Part shown: positions 1 to 6,230 of the stretch, in pieces
How the letters are laid out: each line of letters begins with the position of its first letter
Position numbering within the stretch: position 1 is the stretch's first letter
Source of the DNA: Thermoleophilaceae bacterium
Lineage (GTDB): Bacteria; Actinomycetota; Thermoleophilia; Solirubrobacterales; Thermoleophilaceae
Assembly: GCA_013811765.1 (NCBI GenBank)
Contig: JACCUO010000220.1
Span: 1-8,109 of the forward strand
DNA: 8,109 bases
Reading direction: 5' to 3'
Program-made: the position numbers and the translations under genes
Notes under the pieces: generated by a model
Seen by the model: only the letters and a program-made list of their open reading frames with translations
Told to the model about the DNA's origin: nothing
The model's database searches: none

Positions 1-539
1 GGGGGATAGTGGTGTCACGGTCGCTGCGGGTGGGGGGGTATGACCTCGACGAGGCGGTGGGGGCGCGGCTGCGGAGCAACTACGGCCTCGCGATCGGCGA
101 GACCACGGCCGAGCGGGTAAAGCTCGAGGTGGGCGGCGTGGTGCCCGACGCGTCGGAAGGCCATTGCGACGTGAAGGGCAGAGACCCCATCTCGGGGCTC
201 CCGCGACAGGTCGAAGTGACGAGCGAGCAGATGCGCCAGGCGCTCGAAAATTCCGTGACGGAGATCTTGGCCGCGGTCAAGGCCGCGCTCGAGGAAACCC
301 CTCCCGAGCTCGCCTCGGACATTTTCCAGCGCGGAATAGTGCTCGCGGGGGGCGGCGCGCTCCTGCGTGGCTTCGCCGCACGGCTCGAGCAGGAGACAAA
401 TGTGCCGGTCCGCATGGCTGAGGATCCGCTCACCTGTGTTGCGCTCGGAGCCGGCCTGGCGCTCGACGAGATGGACCTTCTCGAGCGCACGGACACCGCC
501 GGCGGCGGCCTGCCAGGGCTTCGGCGACACTCGACCTGA
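1..539 (+). CDS. mreB: Rod shape-determining protein MreB, C-terminal part (5' end off the window)
   Basis: MreB is the bacterial actin homologue that polymerises on the inner face of the membrane and organises cell-wall synthesis. The reading frame is open to the left edge (first complete codon at base 3, reading GIVVSRSLRVGG), so the GTG at 9 is an internal valine and not a start. About 179 residues are visible of a usual 335-350. Recognisable blocks in order are the VVSRSLRVGG strand, GLAIGETTAERVK, the GRDPISGLP segment, the helix before PPELASDIFQRG, the nucleotide-binding loop GIVLAGGGALLRG, and the C-terminal AEDPLTCVALGAGLALDE, all close to the MreB consensus. The tail after LDE is short and variable. 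No mreC follows: the next gene is convergent and begins 37 bp further on. Hence mreB is the last gene of its transcript here, and it may be a stand-alone or second MreB copy. Family assignment is very secure. Confidence 0.96.
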   Translation, partial: GIVVSRSLRVGGYDLDEAVGARLRSNYGLAIGETTAERVKLEVGGVVPDASEGHCDVKGRDPISGLPRQVEVTSEQMRQALENSVTEILAAVKAALEETPPELASDIFQRGIVLAGGGALLRGFAARLEQETNVPVRMAEDPLTCVALGAGLALDEMDLLERTDTAGGGLPGLRRHST

Positions 540-576
540 CCCGACCGCGCGGTGGCGCGGGGGGTCCGGTGGCCGA

Positions 577-1701
577 TCACCGATGGCGCCCTGGCGGCCG
601 CCGTGGGTGAGGTGCACCGGGGGGTTCCGAGGGGCGAGAGCCCCCCGGTCCCATCTCCCACGCCTTTTGCGCCAGCGCGGGCACTCCCTCGCCAGCGAGC
701 GCGAGGAAGCCGTCGTCCGTTGAGCCTGCCACGAAGCGCCTGTAGTTGCCCTCCATGAAGACGGCCGCCTTCCAGAGGGCGAGCGTCTGATACCACCGGA
801 GCGATTCCACGGGACGGCCTGACCGCTCCTCGTAGCGGGCGACCATCGCTGCGCGGCTGGGAAAGCCCTCTCGGCGGGTGATCGCGGAAGCGGAGCTGAA
901 CATGGTGTCGGCAGGGTCGTCTGCCTGCACCCACGTCGCCGTTAGGTAGCCGACGTCGGCCAGGGGGTCGCCGATCGCGGCGAGCTCCCAGTCGAAGATC
1001 GCGAGGAGCCGGGCCGGGGGCGTCAGCGACACCATCGCGTTGCCGAGCCGGTAGTCGCCGTGCACGATCGTCGCGAGCGGTGACGGCGGCAGATTTCGCG
1101 CCAGCCAGTCGCCGACCTCCTGCACCAGCGGGAGCTCACGGGTCTTGTTGTGCTCCCACAGCCCGCCGAAGCGCCGGAGCTGGCGCTCGAGGTAGCCGGT
1201 CGGCCTGCCGAAGCCCTCGAGCCCCGCCGCTCGCCAGTCCACCGCGTGTACCTCGACAAGGGCATCCACCAGCTCGTAGCCGATCCGCGCGCGATCCTCG
1301 GCGGTGTCGAGTGCCGGAGGGATTTCGGCCGTGGTCACCGAGCCCACCACCTCCTCCATCACGTAGAACGGCACGCCGAGGATCGACTCGTCCGCACAGA
1401 CGGCCAGCACCCGCGGCGTGCGCGCAGCCGTGCCCTCGAGCGCCGCCAGGAGTCGCGCCTCGCGTAACACGTCGTGCGCCGAGGGGGGGAGGGGCGGCCG
1501 CGGTGGACGCCGCAGCACGAGGCGGAGCCCCTCCCGGCGGATGAGGTAGGTGACGTTCGAGTGGCCCTCCCCGATCCGCTCCGCCTCGACCGCGCCCGAA
1601 CCGAGGCCCTCTGCATCGAGGTAGGTCGCGAGCGGCGCGCGCACTATCAACGGCGCGAGCGCCTGCTCGGCGGCCTGCTCCGGCGTGTCGACTATCTCCA
1701 T
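577..1701 (-). CDS. Phosphotransferase of the APH/choline kinase fold, ACAD10/11 N-terminal-like
   Basis: This 374-residue protein has a protein-kinase-like fold and should transfer phosphate from ATP to a small hydroxyl-containing substrate in the cytoplasm. Visible motifs are a glycine-rich loop IGEGHSNVTY (43-52), the VLRRPP strand (62-67) typical of the ACAD10/11-like subgroup, the catalytic loop HGDYRLGNAM (214-223, with Asp216 as base and Asn221), and the metal-binding IFDWE (Asp237). The subgroup is linked in the literature to phosphorylation of 4-hydroxy acyl-CoAs in fatty acid catabolism, but the substrate cannot be read from sequence and no acyl-CoA dehydrogenase is nearby. The ATG at 1701 is chosen because AGGAA lies 5 nt upstream and the conserved region begins soon after; the open frame continues to 2163 but would overlap rpiB. 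The last 25 residues are Pro/Arg/Gly-rich and probably disordered. It lies 115 bp downstream of rpiB on the same strand. Confidence 0.9.
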   Translation of the reverse strand: MEIVDTPEQAAEQALAPLIVRAPLATYLDAEGLGSGAVEAERIGEGHSNVTYLIRREGLRLVLRRPPRPPLPPSAHDVLREARLLAALEGTAARTPRVLAVCADESILGVPFYVMEEVVGSVTTAEIPPALDTAEDRARIGYELVDALVEVHAVDWRAAGLEGFGRPTGYLERQLRRFGGLWEHNKTRELPLVQEVGDWLARNLPPSPLATIVHGDYRLGNAMVSLTPPARLLAIFDWELAAIGDPLADVGYLTATWVQADDPADTMFSSASAITRREGFPSRAAMVARYEERSGRPVESLRWYQTLALWKAAVFMEGNYRRFVAGSTDDGFLALAGEGVPALAQKAWEMGPGGSRPSEPPGAPHPRRPPGRHR

Positions 1702-1762
1702 GGCCGTTCCTGAAACGTCAGCTACCGGGCGGGCACGGTGGGCGCGTCGTATCGGGCGATCT

Positions 1763-1785
1763 GGCGATCGGCCGTAACGATCGTC
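1763..1785. repeat. Hairpin between rpiB-like gene and phosphotransferase gene
   Basis: An inverted repeat with arms GGCGATCG (1763-1770) and CGATCGTC (1778-1785), loop GCCGTAA, gives 8 pairs including one G-U. It sits in the 115-bp gap between the rpiB-like stop (1817) and the phosphotransferase start (1701). On the minus strand no U-tract follows, so a classical intrinsic terminator is not supported. It could be a processing or attenuation hairpin, or chance: CGATCG is itself palindromic. The rest of the gap shows no convincing promoter. Confidence 0.35.
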
Positions 1786-1816
1786 TCTTCGCGCCGCCCA
1801 CTCCCGCGAGGCTCGC

Positions 1817-2254
1817 TCAGGCGATCTCGTCCAGGTGGCGGATGTTCGCCACATCGTCGTGCTCGTCGCTGGGGGCTCCCTCGAACCAGCCCTCGAGAAT
1901 CTCCGCGAGCACGGCCTCGCTCGTGCCGCGCAACGACAGCGCCAGCACGTTGGCATCGTTCCAGCGCCGGGCGCCGCGCGCGGTCTCCGCGTCACAGCAG
2001 AGTGCCGCCCGAATGCCGGGCACCTTGTTCGCCGCGATCGAGGCCCCCGTGCCCGTCCAGCAGCACACGACACCTTGGTCGGCGTTGCCCTCCGCAACGT
2101 CGCGGGCGGCGGCCTCGCTGGCCCATGCCCAGTCGCCCCGCTCGCCCGGCGCCAGGGCGCCATGGGGCACCGGCTCGTGGCCGCGCCGCTCCAGCTCCCT
2201 CATCAGGGCGTCGGCCACCCCGGTTCGCTCGTCAACTGCCACGGCGATTCGCAT
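1817..2254 (-). CDS. rpiB: RpiB/LacA/LacB-family sugar-phosphate isomerase
   Basis: The 145-residue protein matches the usual length of RpiB, which interconverts ribose 5-phosphate and ribulose 5-phosphate in the pentose phosphate pathway; LacA/LacB relatives isomerise galactose 6-phosphate. Seen are the N-terminal strand MRIAVAVDE, the core GVVCCWTGTGASIAANKVPGIRAA with the presumed catalytic Cys65, and the substrate-loop segment RRWNDANVLALSLR (96-109). Two canonical histidines are absent: the SDHAG motif reads VDERTG (Glu9 in place of His), and the REHN histidine that assists ring opening is Trp98. This makes the exact substrate uncertain, and the symbol is by family only. The ATG at 2254 has no Shine-Dalgarno sequence, but TACCCT lies 7 nt upstream, suggesting a leaderless mRNA. 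It is divergent from fpg and probably first in a transcript with the downstream phosphotransferase. Confidence 0.85.
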   Translation of the reverse strand: MRIAVAVDERTGVADALMRELERRGHEPVPHGALAPGERGDWAWASEAAARDVAEGNADQGVVCCWTGTGASIAANKVPGIRAALCCDAETARGARRWNDANVLALSLRGTSEAVLAEILEGWFEGAPSDEHDDVANIRHLDEIA

Positions 2255-2261
2255 CGAGGGC

Positions 2262-2267
2262 AGGGTA
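2262..2267 (-). promoter_or_regulatory. Candidate -10 box of the rpiB-like gene (leaderless geometry)
   Basis: On the minus strand TACCCT fits the actinobacterial TANNNT -10 pattern and ends exactly 7 nt before the ATG at 2254. Transcription would start at or next to the ATG, which agrees with the lack of a Shine-Dalgarno sequence. No clear -35 element is seen. Confidence 0.45.
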
Positions 2268-2279
2268 TCTGGAGCCGCG

Positions 2280-2285
2280 TAGCCT
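2280..2285 (+). promoter_or_regulatory. Candidate -10 box of fpg (leaderless geometry)
   Basis: TAGCCT fits TANNNT and ends 7 nt before the GTG start at 2293, so the transcript would begin at the start codon. No Shine-Dalgarno sequence precedes the GTG. The corresponding -35 position (about 2257-2262) lies against the start of the divergent rpiB-like gene and has no TTGACA-like match. Confidence 0.45.
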
Positions 2286-2292
2286 TCATCCC

Positions 2293-3141
2293 GTGCCCGA
2301 GCTACCCGAGGTGGAGATCGCCGCCCGCCGCCTCGGCAGCGCGGCCGGCGGGTGCCGTATCGAGTCGGCGCTGGCCCCCGGCATGGTCACGATGAAGAGC
2401 TTCGACCCACCGCTGGAAGCGCTGGCCGGCGCAACGATCGAGGACGTGGGGCGGCGCGGCAAGCTGTTCCTCGTGGGCCTTGGCGAGCTGTCGCTCGTGG
2501 TTCACCTCATGTCGGCCGGGCGCCTGCAGCTATGGGAGAAACGGGGCTCGTTGCGCGACCGGGCCTCGCGCCTCTTGCTCCGGCTGGAGGATGGACGGGA
2601 GCTGCGCCTGCGGGAGTTCGGCACACGCCAGCGCGCGTGGGCGAAGCTCCTCCCCACCCCGGCGGTGCCAGATGACGAGGCCGTGGCCCTCCTCGGTCCC
2701 GAAGCCTGGCCCGCGCCTTCCCTTCCCGAGTTCGCTTCGCTCATCGATCAGCCGCGCCACCTTCACCCACTGCTGCGCGACCAACGCACGATCGCCGGCA
2801 TCGGTCGCTCGTGGGTGGACGAGATTCTCTGGAGCGCTCGGCTGTCGCCCTTCCGAAAGGGCTCCGAGCTCGACGGCGATGAGATCGCTCGGCTGCGCGA
2901 GGCGGTGGACACACGGCTGGGCGCCGCGCTCACCCACTACGAGGAGGTGATCGGCCGCACCGTGCCGGACAAGCTGCCGATGCCGCTCGACGTGCATCGC
3001 CGCAGCGGAGAGCCGTGCCCGCGCTGTGGCACCATCATCGAGGCGATCCACTTCAAGGACTACGTGCTCTGCTATTGCCCGGAGGAGCAGACCGGCGGCC
3101 GCGTGCTCAAGGATCGCCGCCTGTCGAGGCTCCTCAAGTAG
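2293..3141 (+). CDS. mutM: Fpg/Nei-family DNA glycosylase (formamidopyrimidine-DNA glycosylase type)
   Basis: Bifunctional glycosylase/AP lyase of base-excision repair, removing oxidised bases such as 8-oxoguanine. The GTG at 2293 is the start because it places the catalytic Pro2-Glu3 correctly (PELPEVE); the frame open upstream to 1738 is a shadow of the genes opposite. The 282 residues are of normal length. Seen are Lys57 in GRRGKLFLV, the HLMSAGRL strand (71-78), REFGTRQRAWAKL (107-119), and the helix-two-turn-helix region RTIAGIGRSWVDEILW (165-180). The C-terminal zinc finger has Cys242, Cys245 and Cys262, but the fourth ligand position is Glu265, with an extra Cys260. The Asn usual after GIG in the H2TH is Arg172, and the finger arginine is Tyr257. 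The TGGR...DRRLSRLLK ending is that of an actinobacterial Fpg/Nei subgroup related to but distinct from classical MutM, so substrate range is uncertain. The flippase-like gene follows after 26 bp. Confidence 0.9.
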   Translation: MPELPEVEIAARRLGSAAGGCRIESALAPGMVTMKSFDPPLEALAGATIEDVGRRGKLFLVGLGELSLVVHLMSAGRLQLWEKRGSLRDRASRLLLRLEDGRELRLREFGTRQRAWAKLLPTPAVPDDEAVALLGPEAWPAPSLPEFASLIDQPRHLHPLLRDQRTIAGIGRSWVDEILWSARLSPFRKGSELDGDEIARLREAVDTRLGAALTHYEEVIGRTVPDKLPMPLDVHRRSGEPCPRCGTIIEAIHFKDYVLCYCPEEQTGGRVLKDRRLSRLLK

Positions 3142-3167
3142 CCCGGCCAACAGGCTGCGGAGTTCGT

Positions 3168-4190
3168 ATGGTTGGCGGGGTGGCCCAGGCCGCTTCCATC
3201 GGGGAGTCCTTTCGCTCGTTCTTCGACGCGGTCGACCAGTTCTTCGGCAGCATCGCCGAGGTCCGGCTCGGCCCGCTGATCCTCGGGCTGCTGCTGTTCG
3301 GCGTCTACCTGACGCTGCGGGCGCGGGCCTCCTTCAACATCCTGCGGGCCGCGTACCCGGCCGAGCGTTTCCGGTTTCGCGAGATCTGGGGTGCCTACTT
3401 CGCCGGCTATGGCTTCAACGCGGTGATCCCGGCGCGTGGTGGGGACGTGGTACGCCTGTTTCTCACCAAGACCTCAGTGCCCCGCTCGAGCTATCCGGCG
3501 GTGGGCGCGAGCTTCGTGGTCGAGGCGGGCTTCGACGTGGTAATGGGCGTGTTCATCCTCACCTTCGCCTTCAGTCAAGGCGTGTTCCCCAAGCCGCCGG
3601 ACCTCGCCAAGCTGAATGCGTTCGACCTCTCCTACCTGGCCTCGCACCCCCGCTTCGCGTTGTTCCTGGTCACGGCACTAGGCGTCGCGGCAATGGTGGT
3701 CTTCGCCCTGCTGTCGGTGCGCGTGAAGGCCTTCTGGGCGCGGGTGCGCCAGGGGCTGACGATTCTCTACGACCGCGAGCGCTACGCACGCGAGGTCTTT
3801 GGCGTGCAGTTCGTCGGCTGGCTGTTCCGCTTTGCTGCCTTCTGGTTCCTGCTCGAGGCGTTCAACGTGGGGGGCTCCGTCCGCAACGTCCTCCTGGTGC
3901 TGGGCGTGAACGCCGTGGCGGCGGCCGTCCCGCTGACCCCGCAGGGCGCCGGCGTGGCCCAGGCACTGCTCGTGAAGGTGTTCGCCGGAACCGCGAGCGG
4001 CGCCACCGTGGCCGCCTACTCGGTCGGCCAGCAGATCGCGATCGGGGCCTTCGCGTTCGGCGTGGGCTTCGCCGCGCTCGTCTTCATCTTCCGGGTGCGC
4101 AGCTTCAAGGAGATAATGCAGCGCGGCCGCGAGGACCGGGACGCTGAACGTGCTTCAGGCGGCTCCACGCCGGCCGCTCGGGAGGGGTGA
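3168..4190 (+). CDS. Flippase-like integral membrane protein, LPG-synthase transmembrane-domain family (UPF0104)
   Basis: This 340-residue protein consists of hydrophobic helices at about 33-53, 74-90, 112-137, 163-183, 210-232, 238-254 and 286-308, matching the membrane domain found N-terminally in MprF (lysylphosphatidylglycerol synthase/flippase). It has no aminoacyl-transfer domain, so it is the stand-alone form, presumed to translocate or handle a lipid or lipid-linked substrate; the substrate is unknown. Family motifs are the charged loop IPARGGDVVRLFL (87-99), normally PxRxGExxR, and PLTPQGAGVAQALL (255-268), normally a glycine-rich PGGxG segment followed by Glu. Both carry conservative changes here (Asp93 for Glu, Gln265 for Glu). 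The ATG at 3168 has GGAG 5 nt upstream (3159-3162). The C-terminal 25 residues are polar and probably cytoplasmic. It is co-directional with fpg, 26 bp away, likely co-transcribed without an obvious functional link. Confidence 0.87.
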   Translation: MVGGVAQAASIGESFRSFFDAVDQFFGSIAEVRLGPLILGLLLFGVYLTLRARASFNILRAAYPAERFRFREIWGAYFAGYGFNAVIPARGGDVVRLFLTKTSVPRSSYPAVGASFVVEAGFDVVMGVFILTFAFSQGVFPKPPDLAKLNAFDLSYLASHPRFALFLVTALGVAAMVVFALLSVRVKAFWARVRQGLTILYDRERYAREVFGVQFVGWLFRFAAFWFLLEAFNVGGSVRNVLLVLGVNAVAAAVPLTPQGAGVAQALLVKVFAGTASGATVAAYSVGQQIAIGAFAFGVGFAALVFIFRVRSFKEIMQRGREDRDAERASGGSTPAAREG

Positions 4191-4229
4191 GCCGGAACGT
4201 CGGGCAGCGGTGGGCCGGGGAACGCCGGT

Positions 4230-4517
4230 CTACGTGCCAAAGCCCTCGCGCGCCTCGCGCACGAGGGCCACGGCCTCCGGGAAGAGGCTGCTCATGGCCG
4301 TGCGTATGTCCTGGGCCTGCTGCTCCGCGCTTCCCTGAAGGTTCAGCCGGTTGATTCCCGCCACCGTCATGTCCACGGCGAGCTTGATCGCGTTGTCGGC
4401 CCATGCCACCTTCTGCGCACCCTGCATCTGCTCTGCCATCTCCTCCATGCGCCGGCGGAGCTCTTCCGGGTCGCCGAACAGCCCGCCGAATGGATCTTCT
4501 GAGGACACGCCTCGCAT
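4230..4517 (-). CDS. Small hypothetical helical protein, 95 residues
   Basis: I do not recognise this family. The protein starts with a Gly/Phe-rich segment (DPFGGLFGDPEEL, 8-20), continues into a strongly charged amphipathic helix rich in Glu, Arg, Met and Gln (about 17-36), then a milder helix (40-58) and a C-terminal Ala/Glu-rich helix ending in GFGT. There is no signal peptide, membrane segment or cysteine. It looks cytoplasmic and possibly oligomeric by coiled coil. It begins 21 bp after the stop of the secreted hydrolase on the same strand, so it is probably in that transcript. The ATG at 4517 lacks a well-placed Shine-Dalgarno sequence (a GGGAG lies about 15 nt away, at the hydrolase stop); a GTG at codon 4 is an alternative. 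Coding status rests on codon usage, length and placement filling the gap between neighbours. Confidence 0.72.
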   Translation of the reverse strand: MRGVSSEDPFGGLFGDPEELRRRMEEMAEQMQGAQKVAWADNAIKLAVDMTVAGINRLNLQGSAEQQAQDIRTAMSSLFPEAVALVREAREGFGT

Positions 4518-4538
4518 TCTAGGGGGCGCCCGCTCCCG

Positions 4539-6230
4539 TCAGCGTACGGAGACCGAACGGCTGGCGATCATCGCCCCGTTCACCGGATTGCGCCAGCGTA
4601 TCCGTAGGAGTCCGGCCCGGGGCACCCGCACGCCGGTGCTGAAGTATCCGCGCCGATTGCGCACGGTGAGGCTGCGCAGCCTGAGCCATGCGCCGTTCCG
4701 GCCGGAGTACTCGATCCTTGCGAAGAGCGGCACGCCGGTCGCGGCCTGGCGGTAGCCGCCGAAGACCTGGACCGCTCGGCCCCGCTGGCTCGTGTGGATC
4801 GGGCGCAGGTAGTCCTTTAGCGAGGGCTTTGGCCTGCGGTCCTCGGTGTACAAACCGGACTGCCAGCTGATCCAGCGCCGGGGGTCCCTTCCGCTGAACC
4901 CGGGAACCGGCCCGTCGTCCACGGCGAGGAACTGCGCGATGGAAGCCACGCGCGGGTTGCGATAGGCCAGGTACTCGCCCCATGAGCTCAGCGGGCCCTG
5001 CCGGGCAAGGGTCACGCCCGCGAGCGGGTCTGGTGGCCTGGTCTGGTAGCCGTACTCGGTGATCCAGATCGGCATCGGCTTCTCCTGGCTTCTCCAATGC
5101 GCGGCTGCGCCGTCGAGCGTCCGTAGGAGGTGGTTCAAGTTGCCGATCGGCACGTTGTCCTTCAGCCGAGGGCGCCACGTGGGCACTCGCCAGCCGCTGC
5201 GGTCGAGGCTGTAGGGGTGGTGCGCAAAGCCGGCAGCCTTGAAAAGCCCGGGGTGAAGCCGGCGGAAGGCGCGCTGCTCGGCGGCGTCCGCGGGACAGCT
5301 GCGAATCCTGGCGTCCCTTCCGGCATATGGCGTGAGGTCGGCCTTCAGGCAGTAGAGCTCGCGCGTGAATTCGGCCGGCGCCATCGCGTCCCCGAGCTGG
5401 CTCGGCCTTTTCGCGCCGCGCGCGGAGGTCTCGCCGATGAGGATCAGGTCTTCTCCATGGGTGCTGTCGCTGAGCCCGGCCCAGGCGGCGTCGACGAGCC
5501 CGCGGTAGTGGTGCGGCGCCGCCGCCACCATGTCCCTGGCCCGTCTGGGATTGTTCTCGAGCCAGATCGGCCGCAGCCAGCTCGGGTAGTTCGGCTCGGT
5601 CCAGACCGACCAGGCGGTGACCCGCGGGAGGCGCGGCGCCTCTTCGGCCGGCACGGTTCCCCCAACCTCGATCGGGCCGATCGCGATCGGGGTGCCGCCC
5701 TTGGGCTCCTGCGGAAATCTGTCGTCGACCGGGTAGCGACCGGAGTACCGTGTGCCGACGGCGGTCACGAACTCGCGGAAGTCGCGTGTGCTCGGCCGGA
5801 AGATCCCCTCGCGCTCGTGCGCCCCGGGCGTTGCCCATGCGGGACTCGGTCCGGTGAGCGTGAAGATGAGGCCGAGCCGGTGCTTCCTCGCGGACAGGAC
5901 GATGTTGTCGTAGGGCCTCCACGCGTTGCTCGGATAGGACTGCGGGAAGGCCGGTCCCGGGGCAGGGAAGGCCGGCTTCACCTGGCTGTCCCGCGCCGGG
6001 GCGATGTTGCTCCAAAGGACGGAGACCCTCAGCCGGTCGACCCCGATCGACTTGAGCAGCCCCATGTACTCGTCGAGCCGTGAGGCCGAGGCCCCGAGGA
6101 CCTGAGGGTCGTCCTGAAGGATCGACTCCTGCGTCCTGCCGGCCAATGCGGGGGTTGGGACCAGCACCACCGCGGCGGCGAGAGATGCCGCGCCTACGCG
6201 GCTGAGGTTCCTGATCAGGTTCGTGCGCAA
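4539..6230 (-). CDS. Secreted glycoside hydrolase-like protein, clan GH-A TIM barrel (GH39/GH5-like) with C-terminal beta domain
   Basis: With the TTG at 6230 as start the product is 563 residues and opens with a standard signal peptide: basic RTNLIRNLSR, hydrophobic core to about 24, and PTPALA-G, cleavage likely after Ala30. GGAG lies 9 nt upstream (6240-6243). The longer open frame (GTG 6326, ATG 6311) would add up to 32 residues with no ribosome site and bury the signal, so it is not preferred. The barrel covers roughly 45-480. VWTEPNYP puts the predicted acid/base at Glu212, and WITEYGYQ the predicted nucleophile at Glu392, as in clan GH-A, where both glutamates act in a retaining mechanism. 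The residue before Glu212 is Thr and not the usual Asn. The last ~80 residues look like a beta-sandwich. The substrate is unknown; secretion points to extracellular or envelope polysaccharide. The 95-residue gene follows. Confidence 0.82.
   Translation of the reverse strand: MRTNLIRNLSRVGAASLAAAVVLVPTPALAGRTQESILQDDPQVLGASASRLDEYMGLLKSIGVDRLRVSVLWSNIAPARDSQVKPAFPAPGPAFPQSYPSNAWRPYDNIVLSARKHRLGLIFTLTGPSPAWATPGAHEREGIFRPSTRDFREFVTAVGTRYSGRYPVDDRFPQEPKGGTPIAIGPIEVGGTVPAEEAPRLPRVTAWSVWTEPNYPSWLRPIWLENNPRRARDMVAAAPHHYRGLVDAAWAGLSDSTHGEDLILIGETSARGAKRPSQLGDAMAPAEFTRELYCLKADLTPYAGRDARIRSCPADAAEQRAFRRLHPGLFKAAGFAHHPYSLDRSGWRVPTWRPRLKDNVPIGNLNHLLRTLDGAAAHWRSQEKPMPIWITEYGYQTRPPDPLAGVTLARQGPLSSWGEYLAYRNPRVASIAQFLAVDDGPVPGFSGRDPRRWISWQSGLYTEDRRPKPSLKDYLRPIHTSQRGRAVQVFGGYRQAATGVPLFARIEYSGRNGAWLRLRSLTVRNRRGYFSTGVRVPRAGLLRIRWRNPVNGAMIASRSVSVR

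Noticed and set aside
544..553. 10-bp palindrome ACCGCGCGGT between mreB and the phosphotransferase gene as terminator
   Set aside because: It has no loop and no U-tract; such short GC palindromes are common by chance here.
577..1701. Reading the phosphotransferase as an aminoglycoside resistance gene
   Set aside because: The VLRRPP, HGDYRLGN and FDWELAAIGDP motifs fit the ACAD10/11-like branch, which is metabolic; nothing points to antibiotic modification.
1702..2163. Upstream extension of the phosphotransferase frame by 154 codons
   Set aside because: Low-complexity sequence overlapping the rpiB-like gene on the same strand; the ATG at 1701 has a proper ribosome site and precedes the conserved domain.
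1738..2292. Upstream extension of the fpg frame by 185 codons
   Set aside because: Arg/Pro/Ser-rich sequence opposite the rpiB-like gene. Fpg needs proline as residue 2, which fixes the start at 2293.
4191..4229. Possible terminator in the convergent gap after the flippase-like gene
   Set aside because: Only 4-bp CCGG repeats are present, with no stable stem or U-run.
5130..6083. 317-codon open frame on the plus strand opposite the hydrolase
   Set aside because: Antisense shadow typical of high-GC codon usage; no family motif and no promoter or ribosome site.
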